Translations under genes and position numbers: made by a program
Origin: Viscum album
Taxonomy: Eukaryota > Streptophyta > Magnoliopsida > Santalales > Viscaceae
Assembly (NCBI GenBank): GCA_963277665.1
Contig: OY728158.1
Coordinates: forward strand, 596,278,818 to 596,342,817
DNA length: 64,000 nt
Direction of reading: 5' to 3'
Shown here: in pieces, positions 49,710 to 61,657 of the stretch
Numbering within the stretch: position 1 is the first letter of the stretch
Layout: each line of letters begins with the position of its first letter
The notes under the pieces: generated by a model
Seen by the model: the letters and a program-made list of their open reading frames with translations, nothing else
The model's database searches: none
What the model was told of the DNA's origin: nothing

Positions 49710-50960
49710 CTCATTTTATCAGGTTGGGGATATCTACCCAATTTTCAATAGAGAATGATTTAGTCTAATTCATGTAATTCTTATGAAGGGTGGAATAATT
49801 TTTAAAACAAATGAACATAGATAATTAGTCACAACTGAAGTGAAATAAATGAAGCAACTGTATAAATTATCAATAATTGAATATAGAAATGTGAAAATAT
49901 CACTACCCTATTCCATTACCTAATTAAATGAAAGAATTATCTGTTAAAACGTCAAAATATTGCTTTAATGATAGATACACATAATATTTACAAATTCCAA
50001 TCTAAACTTATGACCAAGAAAATACTATATTCACTTTCCCATTTCAAAAATATTAATATAGAATAATTACATTTTTCCTTTTCAATGATCCTTAAATATT
50101 ATACAGGTGTATGATGAGTATATCTTCTGAATTCATTGATCATTAAATGGATATATTCATGGATGAGTTTACAATTTATGGCGAGTCATTTGAATCGCGC
50201 TTTCATTCACTCTCTATGATCTAGAAACAATTGTTTCAAATGTAACCACATGTTGAATTTTTAGAAATGTAACTTCAAGGTCACTAATGGGATTGTTATA
50301 AGATAAATAATTTCTCAAGATGGTATTCACAAATATCCAACTAATATACGGGTGATCCTGTCACTTCCTGATCCCAAATTATTTTGAGAAATCTGATAAT
50401 CCCTTGGTAATGCTGGTTTCTACAAATTATTCATCTATAACAACATCATGATTTCAATCCACCTCCCTCAGATACTCTATAATGGTGTTACATTTCATTT
50501 TGAGGAATCTATCAAGAGATACTTCATTAAAATCAATGTTGTGGTTAAATATTACCCAATAATCCAAACCCTATATTGGTTTGTACCTTTAAAATTTATG
50601 TGTGATACTTATTATAGGGCCATTGGGGTTGTACTTTTTCAAAGAAGAGAAAAATTTCCCATATCATATATTATGCCTCATAAAAAGTTTAAGAAACTCA
50701 ATCTCATCACACTATCCTTGAAATGGAACTTTTAGGTTCATCTCTTTCCTTAGATAAATTCAGACTCAATCAATTAGGTTCCAAAATAATCATCTATATA
50801 GATAATGATAGATAAATGTTCTTACTCAAGAAAAGTGATTTAAAACCAAGGATAATAAGATGGATGGGCATACTCTATAATTATAATGTTGTTCTTAAAT
50901 ATAGATCTGGAAAAAAATTATGTGGATGATCAACTGAATATAATTTCTATTTCATCTCAT
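49710..50960 (+). pseudogene. Athila-like RT (remainder) and RNase H, right of copia insertion
   Basis: The split RT continues here: DIYPIF at about 49729, LIHVILMKGGI near 49770, and LYKLSIIEYRNVKISLPYSI near 49870 (the DYRKLN-x-A-x-R-K-D-H-F-P-L-P-F block). The catalytic region reads FMDEFTIYGESFE at about 50155, where the usual M-D-D is M-D-E. A CNFKVTNGIVIR-like segment near 50265 is followed by SQDGIHKYP. RNase H is better kept: LKFMCDTYYRAIGVVLFQRR at about 50590, then ISYIMPHKKFKKLN. IYIDN lies near 50798 and KPRIIRWMGIL near 50850. The stretch 50448-50735 stays open for 95 codons. Order and motifs are those of Athila-type gypsy pol. It is inactive, with many stops. Confidence 0.85.
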
Positions 50961-51169
50961 TCTGAAACAATTTATCTAGATTTTCCCACTAAACACCTAT
51001 CATATATCCCTCCAAAGTTACCATGGTATTCCCTAATAGTAAATTAAATGATTTATGATGTCATTCCAAAAATGATTTTAAAAGAACAAAAAATGAAGCA
51101 AAATCGTGATTCAAAATACTATTTTGGGATTATAACAAACTTTGGACAACCAAGGATGACATGGTGAGG

Positions 51170-52240
51170 AAGATTTGTTTCAATGAGGATGAAAATTACT
51201 CCATCATGGAATTCTTCCTCTCAATTACCAGAGGTAGCTAATTTGGACCACAAAGAACCTATAAAAAGGTCATCTACTTTATGTTATTCCGGACTTCACC
51301 CTTCAAGGACTCACATGAGTTCTTTCAATATTGTCCTAATTTCCAAAATATTAACACAATTTCCAAAAATAATGAAATTACCCCAAATCTATTAATTTTT
51401 TTTTTGAGAAATTTAATGTTTAGGGAAAAATTTTATGGGACCTTCCCCCCCATGGTCAAATGGATTATTATACATTATTCATGATTTTGATTATGCTTCT
51501 AGGTGGGTTGAGGCCAAACCCAATAGATATTATAATGATCATACTATAAGTGAGTTCATTAAAACCCACATATTCCATAAATATTGATTTTTCCCTTGGT
51601 AAGTGACATATGAAACAAAATTTGTAACCAAAACATGGAATATATTTTTAAAAAATAGGGGGGTTTTTTAAAAAACATAAATTTTAAATCACCCCCAAAA
51701 AATGTTATGGTTGAGCAATCCAAAATAAAGGTGAAAAGAGTTCATGAGAGAATTTAATTCCCTCAAAAAAATGACTGATTTGAAAGACTTCATGAAGATC
51801 TTTGGATTATCGAAATACCTATAAAACAACCATTGAGATGTCTCATTTAAATATATTTTTTTAATGTTTGTCCATTACTGATTAATATACAACGTATGTC
51901 ATTTTTGGTTGTGAAAACATGTATTTTGTATTATGAAAAATATAGTGATGATATATTATTTCAATTGAATATATTAAAGCATCTTTGACATGATTATTAT
52001 TATAATTCCAGTATATATAAAGAAAAACACATGGTAATCCCTGAAAAACATATCCTGTGAGAGGTAATTCATGAATATAAAATGTAATTATATCTAATTA
52101 CCAATTTTAGATTCACTTTAGTAATCTTAATTATAATTGATAAGGTCCATTTATTATTACTATTGTTTACCCATTTTGTTCAGTTCAAGTTCAATACCCT
52201 TCTTCAAAAAAGACATTCACTATAATCCACATCAGTAAAA
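51170..52240 (+). pseudogene. Athila-like integrase pseudogene with C-terminal domain
   Basis: Integrase joins element DNA to the genome. Across shifting frames the order is as follows. At about 51298, FKDSHEFFQYCPNFQ matches the zinc-binding tail (HEF-x-x-x-C-x-x-C-Q), with the second cysteine now Phe. ISKNNEITPN follows (the NISRRNEMP block). Then comes the core: FDYASRWVEAKPN at about 51485 (D-Y-x-S-K-W-V-E-A, catalytic Asp region), FIKTHIF and TKFVTKTWNIFLKNRG (the G-T-H-F-x-x-x-x-F block). Near 51820 YKTTIEMSHL corresponds to the Y-K-T-P-I-G-M-S-P block. At about 52142 GPFIITIVYP followed by VQVQYP matches the G-P-F-x-V-x-x-V-x-P-x-G-x-V-E-x C-terminal domain. Stops and frameshifts are frequent. 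Confidence 0.82.
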
Positions 52241-54000
52241 TAACCACCATGAGTGGACACACACCCTTGAAACCACATATACTTTATATAAATACCAAAC
52301 TTCTAGAGTATACCCACCATTTGATGGATATAGAAACCATCCAAAACAAAAATAGGGGCACCTCTTTCCCTTTAACTCACTTTAGTAATCTCAATTATTT
52401 ACCACTTTCTTCAATTTTTTACTTCATTATTTTTCTTTTCCACTTTTGTGTGGGTCTACATTATAATAAATAAAAATAAATGAAAAAAGAGTCACAATTA
52501 CTGAACAATAAATTTTGAATTTTTTCCAACCATTTTGTGGATTCAAAAGAGTTTTCTTCATCTTAAACATCATGTATTTTCATCATAAACATATATAATT
52601 ATTTATCAAGACCAATAAATTTTGGATTCCCAGTTTTTGATTTAGAAAATGATTCTTCCCCTACCATGAGTAACAATGTCACCTTTCATGACATGGTCAC
52701 CTATGACTATATTTTCATATTGTGTGTTTTTCTACCCTAATTGCGAATCTTGAGTTTCTAAAATGTCATGATGAATTTCCTACTTTTTTTGTGCAATAAA
52801 ATGCTAGAGGACCATTTTAAACCACATAAGAATAAATATATCAAAATAGCCTTTCATTAACCTTACATTGATCATATTTTTGAATACCCCTTCATTCCTA
52901 TGAAAAATATTTTTCATAACTTCATTAAAATACAAAAAATTATTTCCAACCCAAAATCTATGTGAATTTTAATTTCATGATTTATTAGAATTTATGTGTG
53001 GGGTAATATATTTCATTTTTGGAATACTATCTTTGATTTTACATATGTCATCATATTCTTAAGTGAAAACATACATTAAATAGTGGATAATGGTTTTCAT
53101 TCAGTGATGTTTGGTAATGGATTTAGGTTTATGTCATTTTTTTCAAATGTTATCAAAAGGCGTTGAAAAAAATGTGAAAAAAGAAAAACAAAACAAAAAA
53201 AATAAAAAAAATATCTATTTATCAGGCAGTTCAATAATCATTCTCTATTAATATTTTTTCCTACTATAACTATTATAATTAGTTTCATGAAGAGATCATA
53301 CAAGGGATGGACGAATAGTGTGAGATTTGTTTGAAGTGAGACTTCTGAAAAAAGACCAAGAATAAAAAAAGTAAAAAAGAACACTTGAATCATGTTTTAT
53401 TTGGTCATTGAGGGAAATTTTGTGTTTTTTTACATATTTAAAAATTTCATCCTATTCTAATTTTATATCGTTATTATGTTTATTGACACAATTTTTCACA
53501 TTACAATATGTGTTTCTATTTTATCTATATCTCATTTTAAAAATTGTTCTTTAATCTTTCAATTTTGGTGTTTTCCCCTTATATTCCATTATCTTGGAAA
53601 ACATATTCCTACACTCCCATATCCATAGATAACCCCCTAAAATACCTCTTGATTCACTTTCACATTAAAATGTATAATTAAATAAGGTATTTCTAATAAA
53701 CATTTTTATATTCACAATTGATTTGTGGTTGAATGATGTTCCTTAAAAATATTTATATCATTTTAAGAGAAGTGAGTTTTGAGTTCCAACATTTTATAAT
53801 TCAAATGTTTTACATTAATTTTATTTGACATGTGATTTCAGAAAAAAACATTCTAGAATTATTTATGGATAAGTTAACTAGTCTGGACCTCCCCTGATTG
53901 ATGAAAATAAAATTTTAATATTTGTTTAGTGATTGAAAATGATTTTTCTATTTTTTTATTTGTTGTACATGAGTAAATGAACAATCACAAGTGTGGGTAT
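52241..54000 (+). other. Athila-like 3' untranslated region, no envelope gene recognised
   Basis: After pol the sequence is AT-rich. It includes a GTGTGGGG word near 52995 and an A-rich tract at 53165-53215 made of runs of A split by single G, C or T. Similar tracts and GTGTGGG words occur in Athila-type 3' regions. AAGTGTGGGTATG near 53988 is a possible polypurine tract, after which the 3' LTR could start around 54005. The 75-codon frame at 52249-52473 lacks a known domain. Confidence 0.45.
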
Positions 54001-55940
54001 GTTTATGTTATTAACTTATTCCTAATTTTTTACCTATAACATTAAATGATTTCCAATAAAATTTCATAATTAGTGTGAAATGATGATGATTTAATATTAA
54101 AAATAATTTGTGAGCAATGATTGAATTAATCCAAATTCATTAAAATTTATTATTTAGATCACATTATACAATATATTTTTCCAAATTATATGACTCTTTC
54201 TTTTTATTGTATTTTATTTAAATTACCACAAATAATTTAACTGGAGTATTGGATAATTATACCATCAAAAGGACTATATAGACCACACAAGAAGGCCCAC
54301 CGAATCTGATGAGTAAACTGGACCAACCATAAAGATTAAATATATGGGCTCAATATATAATCCAGAATTTTATGAAACGCAATAATATTTTCATTTATAA
54401 CAAAAAAATATTTGATAAAAATAATTTAAGTCACAAATCAATGACAAAGTTACCCAATTTACGCATAAATTTCTAGTCCTCAATTCTTTATGGGATTTCA
54501 AAGAGAAAACAATTATTCACTTTCAACCTAATAAACTAGCCCAATTGAGATGTTTTTTGTGGGAATAAATCAAAGAGTTAGTTTAATTTTTTTAATAAAT
54601 GGTAATTATTTGAATAAATATTCCTCAACTAAATCATATTCACATTATGGCCATGGAAGAATCCAAGATAATTATGTGCAATAGCACAGGGTTTAAGAAA
54701 ATAGCAATATATTTGGATCAGAAAGTCCAACAGACACCAAATGTTTCGTGTTAAATATCCACATCCATATCTAATTTTTTAAAAATAAATATAAATATAA
54801 ATTAATTTTTATTCATCCTTAAATCATTAAGTTTACATGAAGGGTCATTTTGGATTTTAAAAAGTCTACCACTTATGGGTATAAATATACTCCCCTATTT
54901 TTCTTGTCCAAGGTTGGAACATCATCACTCAAGGAGGATAATTTTATTGAACATGGACATAAAAAAAATACTAGTATGAATTTCAATAATCTTATTTCAA
55001 AATAACATACCCCTTCTCCACATCTCATTCAATGATTGTTTTTGTTTAATTTCAATTTTTATCATATATGTTTTTTAATTCATTTCAATTTTATGTAATG
55101 AATGGTTTTCATTATATAAAATCATTTATTTATAAAAAATTATTATATTTTTTATTAATTTATTAAAACAAATTCAATTATAGTATAACTCCTTTCCACC
55201 CTCACAATCTCATTCAATCCAAAGTGAGTGTTTTACCTCTCTTCATTGTTCATGGGTGTGTTTTGTTCACAAATCTTATGTTTCACCATTATTTTTTCTT
55301 CTCTTTTTAAATAATATCCATAAAAATAAACAAGAAATTTATTAACCACCAAAATGGATACTACAATATCTCATTGGGGTGAGTCATAATTTTGGTATGT
55401 AAGTGATTCAGGGATTTCACTCATTTAACAATCTTTAAATTAATATTTTTTATGTCAAAAAAAATTTTGTATGGACTAATGACATGTTTTATTTAAAATG
55501 GTAATTAAAAGGATGACTGAAACCAAAAATACATATGGGTTCATCAAATATTTAACCTTATTTCATAGATAATTGATAATGATACTAGCAAATTTATGGA
55601 TTGGATTAAATCGAAAACAATTGGGAATTTATATCAAATTTGCCTTTTGATGTGGATATTACTTTAATGTTATTTTTTTTCAAAGATAAAGTTTATTAGG
55701 ATCTTTCATCCAAAATTATTAACTCATATGAATATATTTCAATTTTTTAAATTTAATTCATCAATCAATCATTTCACCCAACATTTATAAAGAACCCCGC
55801 CAATTAAAACGAAAAAAAAATTGACACAACCATCATTGATGATTTGACTTAAGTGATACTATACACATTATAAAAGATAAAGAAAACATCATATATCATA
55901 TAAGAAAAAATAATCCACACATCACTAATGTATCCAATTT
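54001..55940 (+). repeat. Candidate LTR or LTR-like repeat with TATA promoter, boundaries unknown
   Basis: A TATAAATA box lies at 54880-54887 after a CTACCACTTATGGG stretch and before a CT-rich leader (CTCCCCTATTTTTCTTG), like plant LTR promoters. It is placed where the Athila-like 3' LTR should be. I could not match it to the sequence upstream of the Athila-like gag, so it may instead belong to another element. Confidence 0.35.
54880..54887 (+). promoter_or_regulatory. TATA box (TATAAATA) of a candidate LTR promoter
   Basis: The box is followed at about 10-20 bp by a C/T-rich stretch typical of plant transcription starts. No gene is recognised downstream. Confidence 0.45.
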
Positions 55941-55949
55941 TATGTTCAA

Positions 55950-56480
55950 GTAACCCTTATGTAAGTCCCTCATCACCCTAATATGAGCTCAGTGTCTATT
56001 TTCATACCTTCTTTTATGCTCTGAAACACCCTTATGTAGCCTATAAATTGATTGGGTAACCCTTAAATTAGTCCTACTCTGCCATTACATGGGATTTGTG
56101 CCTCTATAATGACCTTTACATTGGTCGTTGGAACCATTAAATAATTCACTAAGAACCTCACATAGCCCACTTTTTATCTTTCTATGATTAAAAATGTAGT
56201 TATTAACCCTATTTACTCTTATTTGTGAAAGGAGATCAAGGTTTAACATTAAATGAAGGGATATATAACCTTATGTAGTGGGTTTGGTCATTACATAGTG
56301 GGATGGTTGACCCTTATATAGTTATATATACCCTAAAATATGTATTTTGTTACCTTTACATCCAGTGTTACCCATACATAGGTACCATGATGTGGGTGTT
56401 AACCTTTAACATGAAATTTACACTGTTTGGCCTTTACATGTTTATTTTAATAACCCTTAATGCATGGTTGTTTATGATTC
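55950..56480 (+). repeat. Degenerate 20-21-bp minisatellite, consensus near ACCCTTACATAGTGGGT
   Basis: Words such as AACCCTTATGTA, GGTCATTACATAGTGGG, GACCCTTATATAG, TTACCTTTACAT and GGCCTTTACATG recur at about 20-30 bp. They are closest to tandem between 56255 and 56480. The open frame at 56303-56626, rich in Tyr, Ile and Leu, overlaps the array and is probably a by-product of it. Confidence 0.6.
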
Positions 56481-58080
56481 CAATTTTATTAAGTTTTTAT
56501 GGTGAATTCATTCTTATTCTCTCCATTCTCTCATTTTTATGTCATTGCAAATCTTTAATTATTGAAGTTTTCTCTTCCATTTTTCTTCTTAGATTGAAAA
56601 AAATAGAATCATATGATATAGATTAATGAGAGATTATTATATATTATAAGAGTTTTTGAGATTGAGAAAGAGATAATATCTTGAAGGGAGAGCATTGGCA
56701 TCCCATGAATCTTTTCTTATTGGAAGAGAAGCCACATATCAGGTTGTTTAATGATTATCCCCCTGAATATTGGAGTTGATGTGACCCATTAGGGATCATC
56801 ATATGAAATCATTCATAATGAATAATATGGAAACAGATTATCTAGATGATACCACTCTTTTATTAGTTTTAATTAACATCTATATCCAAAACCTTTCTTT
56901 GCTTCTTCGACAAAGTTTCGACCAAACGCCATTAGGAGGGTTTAAATCCTCTATGAGTTTTTTATTTATTGTTTTTATGGTGTCTATTATTTTCAAATTG
57001 ATATTTTTCATTATATGTTACTTGAATAAGTTTTTTTTTCTAGTCTTTCTCTATTCTAATTTCTTGTAATATTCTTCTTTTCATATATTAAAACATTTAA
57101 TGACATGCCCTATGTATTTCAGTGAATAGACGAAGGACATAAATATTTATATCCCTTTCTTCTAGTTTTATTTCCCCATTTCATAATCCTATAAATTTAT
57201 ATTCTAAATCTATTAGATTATATAATTTAAATTAAAATCTAGTTTTTAATTTATTTGAAATTTTTTAAATGATATTGTTGAGATCCTATTTTTTCTTGGA
57301 TTGTATGCTTCTACTGTGTGATTTTGTGGTTACATTAGAGCCTTGTTTATCAATTTTTTTAAGTTATAGGAGTGTATTAATATACATATGGATCGTTATT
57401 ATCATTCTATAGGTTTTTTTTAATCTTATTGGTCATATTTTTGAAAATTTAAATAAGTCGTTGTGTAAGTCTGGAATTTATGTATATGAAACCTCCAATT
57501 GTTGACATGTTCACTGCTATAAAATCATTTGGTTTATTTCCAAATGTAATTAATTTCAATATGGATTTGATTTTTATATTTATTTGTTTTTATGATTATA
57601 AAATATTGGAAATAAAAAATATTGTGTGGTTTCTGGTTATATAAATCAACATACCCAAAAAAAATATTGGGAAATTACATGCAGATTATGTCACCCTAGG
57701 GGAATCGATGCTAATAATACACTATTATAATTTTTAAAAAATCATCACATTATATTAAAAACTCACATGAATCCCATTATTTAATAACCATTCCACAAGA
57801 ATATAAAAGAATATCACTTCATTCATGATTACGAGAAAAAAGAAGTGATAAATTCTAAATTGGGGAAGATATCAATATATATGATAAAATGAAATATAGG
57901 AAGAGTTTTATGTAATTAAATTATGATAAGTTATATTTTAATTTTATCATTAGTTATGATAATTAAGATATGGGTTGTTCCCTATTTTTATTGGATGCTA
58001 TAATATCTTGTATATTCAATATAGTTTCTATTTTGAACATTTATTTTTTACATTCTTACAATGATATCTGATGTGGGCTT
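56481..58080. other. AT-rich intergenic DNA, no gene recognised
   Basis: Hydrophobic short frames (for example 56803-57069) reflect T-rich sequence and carry no recognised motif. No array or element boundary was found. Confidence 0.5.
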
Positions 58081-59160
58081 GATTGTAGGACACACACACA
58101 CCCTAAGAGGGGAGGGTGAATATGGGTGTTAAGTTTTTCATTTAAAATAATGTATCGTGTACCCACAATGGTAGGAACATGTTAAACATGACTGATGAGT
58201 TTGTGAAGAAAAAAACAATCACAACCAAAGTGATGAAACAACAATTTTTCATGGTTCACCCCAATGGGCTATTCCAATGATCATTTTCCAACATGTTTTC
58301 TATCGCCCCAAAATCCACAAATCTTTACAATTTATTGATTGTAAGAGTTTATAAATAGTCACTATATTCTAGGCACACTACCTATAAAATTACTTAAGTG
58401 ATATCTTAAAGTGTCCCTTAGAACCCTTCCATTGAATCCCCCTTTCCAACTATTGTGGGTAAAGTCTTACAGAGTTTATCAACATGAATGTCACTTCAAA
58501 AAATTGGTATTAATTTTATTGTCTCTAATAAGAATGATAATCTATAAGCATCTAAATCCTGAATTGATGCACCTTAATGAATTGATCAGACAAACCAGAT
58601 ATTCAAAACTTACTGGAAGCACCCACCAGTACCCATGTGCATCACCTGCTCTCATGTTCAAGATTTGGGTTTTTCTTGAAAGATGAATTTTTCACAAACA
58701 AAACTTATCTTTCACACAACTTCCCCATAATATTAACCTTGTCTTTAGATACTAAAGGAATATTTTTCATGCAAGATTGGGTCTCTTATTCTATTGAACG
58801 ATTAAGTCTTCATGCGTCAGAAGAACTTGATATTTGTAGGAAAATTATTAATTCATGAGTGTGGGTAGATGCATAATTATATAACTCCGGGACCCTGCAT
58901 GTAATATTTTTATGCATCTTCATCTGAGTGCATATGTTTCACTCTGAGCGTGAAAACCCCCTTTTGAATTCATATATGATGCGTAAGGATCTTCTGCACA
59001 ACCTCATCTTTTACACCCGTTTTAAAATATTTTTTCACTTTTCTCATTTGAAATATTTTGATGTGATGATCCCGAATCATTCCTTGTGGGCATGTTTCCA
59101 AACCTCCTTCAGCATTGAGCGAAAATCGCTTTTCTAGAAACAATTTTCCCCATTTTCCAA
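58081..59160 (+). repeat. Repeat-like segment beginning near ACACACACACACCCTAAGAG
   Basis: A purine-rich GAGGGGAGGGTGAATATGGG word follows. Further on is a GTGATG..CAACAATTTTTCATGG stretch and a leader-like sequence (TATAAATAG at about 58351). Composition is less AT-rich up to about 59150. Segments of this look are common in dispersed plant repeats, but I cannot name the family. Three overlapping plus-strand frames at 58411-59137 have no known domain. Confidence 0.4.
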
Positions 59161-59470
59161 TTTGTGGACCGAGAAATTTGGCAATTGCTGGGAAATGATT
59201 CCACCATCAATACTATATTATTCTTGAACTGTAAGACACCTTTAGTTTAATGTTCCATGATCTTACATTTATGGGTTGAAAAAAAAAATCCATACTCTAT
59301 TTTCAAAAAATAACAACCATGGTTCCAATATGGATGAGATTAATGTAATAATAATATTGTTCTGGGATAGAGAATATCTATTACTGAATACGACTCAGGA
59401 ATATTAAAATTGTTTTTATAGTTTATAAAGAAGCTGGATAGTTAAAAAATAATATTTTTATGAGTCTACC
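59161..59470. other. AT-rich DNA flanking element C, nothing recognised
   Basis: No gene or repeat is visible. The last bases before 59471 (CTACC) would be the left target duplication of element C, whose right copy is outside the window. Confidence 0.5.
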
Positions 59471-60893
59471 TGTAACATCTCAAGTAAGTAATGAATAATA
59501 GATATTTTTTATCTATGTCTATTAATGAATTAGATAGTGTTTTAGAGGCTAAATATGATAATAAATCCAATCTTAAGCATGGAATACACTAATATTTTTA
59601 AATGATTGTTGTACTACCTTTTGATGGCAAACCATCTTTTAAATATATCTTTTGACAATTTTATAATCTCTATTTCTCAAAATAAACTTATTATTTATGA
59701 TTGGGACATCAAAATTTAATTTGTGTGAATTTTTGGTATTTTTTCGATAAAGTTCATTTTTTTAATGAATAGTGAAAAATGTTGTATTTTAATTCAAAAA
59801 CTCTTTTTAATGTAAATTATTTACATGAAGAGATTATATTTTGAATTGGTTTTAAAGTTCAATTAGAATATATTTTTTTCATTTAATCCAATAGTGGTTG
59901 TCGGAATTAACTTCACTTTGAAATTGGACTTAAACTAGTGTCAATCTTTTGATACTTATTATTTCATAAAAACACGCTATTTCCTCTGACAGCGGGAATT
60001 AATTATAAAATTAATTAATGAAACTTATATGTTTTGAATTTTGTAAAATATAAATCATTTTTGAATTCAGAATATCAAATATAGCTTAGGGTGAAGTGTT
60101 GGTTTTTTTCTGGAAAACTTCAATTTTTGATGAATAGTGAAACTACTAAGTGGTACTTATAAAAACTGATTTTTCGTTTAAATGAAATTTTATCACCTAT
60201 ATGGTTTGAATTTCAAAAATCCTACATATGTGGTTTTCATTAGGATGTAAAATGTGGTTCAATGGGATTAAAATAATTTTTTGGTGAATAGTAACTTTTA
60301 AGTTTTTAATCGCCATTAGTGGTAATTAGTGAAATTTAAGGTAAGAATAATGTTTTAATGATATGAGATGAGCCTGACACATGTCATAACCATATTGGAT
60401 GTGTCATGGCCGACCAAGATAATCCATGGGTCAACTTGGGGACCCCATGGAGCCACTTTGGTAGGAAAATGACATTAGTATCTTTTTATTTAATGTTAAA
60501 ATAAAAATAACACAAACATGAGTTGTTTTACTAAAAAACTTTTTACATGGGGTTATACAAGTCCAATTTTTGACAATAAATAGTAAATGGAAATATAAAA
60601 TGATTTCCTACATCATAGTATCTTTTTTATAATTTTTAGACATTAAATAAATTAAATTAATTATGACACCATGATGATGCAGCGATTACCTCATTACTTA
60701 ACAATTTAAATAAAATGAAAAGATAATGTAAAATCTATGACCTACACATGTCCAAACCCTATTTTATGGGTGGATTTCGAACCCTTATCAACTTATCCTC
60801 GAATTATATCAATGTGGGACCTTTTAAATCCAAAACATATTTTGAAATAAAGTAACATTTCATTACTTTCCAAGAGTGCCCCTCCTCTCCTCT

Positions 60894-60903
60894 TATAAAA
60901 GGC
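60894..60903 (+). promoter_or_regulatory. TATA box of the element C LTR promoter
   Basis: TATAAAAGGC lies after a CT-rich stretch (CCCCTCCTCTCCTCT). A C-rich leader follows, so transcription would start near 60925-60935, leaving about 2.3 kb of R-U5. Confidence 0.65.
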
Positions 60904-61264
60904 CACAACCTCTACCTCCTTACCCACACTTCCATATCATTTGGCTCGGCCAAACCCTGCCCATTTTGTCTCTCCACATCCCTATATAACTCCTAGAAGC
61001 ATCACATTGGGCAGAAGTCTTCCCAAAGAATCCTTTGAGATCAAATCAAAAAGAGTTACCCGATTTAGAGGTAGTGTCTTCTCTTGTGTTCTTATGTTTT
61101 ATTTTGTTTCTCCAACCCCCTAAACTCTTTTTATTCATTTATTTTATAAAAACACCAGTATCTTTCATATACTAGGAAGTTGTTATAAGAAAAATTTGAG
61201 CTACACTTACACACAACTAAATCTAATGGTCAAAGAACATACTGTTTCCGTGGATGGAGAATTT

Positions 61265-61657
61265 CTGCCTCACGAAACGATGATTGTTCAACACTCATAT
61301 ATCACCTTCAAAGGTGGACATTAAGATGTAAATATATTTATATATTATATATAATATGTGTATGTTTTACTTATGCTTCTTTATTTTTCATTTATGGAAT
61401 ATCTTTATGGTTACCATTATGAGTAAACGTGATATCTTCATTTTAGGAAGTGCGGACTGCTGCCCCCTCGAAGTGATTTGATTCGTTAATACCATATGTG
61501 GTACCTATAATGGATATATTTAACGATATTATATATGATACCATACTGTAATTAAAATACTATTATGTATCATTATGTTTTAATTCCATAAAATACGAAA
61601 TAGAAATGAATGTAGCATTCATGCGTACGTACGACTTACCGTCTCCATGAATGGTGC
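61265..61657 (+). repeat. Triplicated module of about 185-190 bp in the element C LTR
   Basis: Cores lie at 61265-61282 (CTGCCTCACGAAACGATG), 61456-61484 (CCCCCTCGAAGTGATTTGAT) and 61624-61657 (CGTACGTACG.. CTTACCGTCTCCATGAATGG). Each is the reverse complement of a core in the element A LTRs, and copies pair one to one in the same relative order. Confidence 0.6.

Noticed and set aside
56303..56626. A 107-codon hydrophobic frame that could be read as a small membrane protein
   Set aside because: Its first half overlaps the 20-21-bp minisatellite and the rest is T-rich. It has no start context or homologous domain.
60941..61123. A 60-codon frame just after the element C TATA box
   Set aside because: It lies in the transcribed leader of an LTR, where Tekay-type elements have no protein, and it has no recognised motif.
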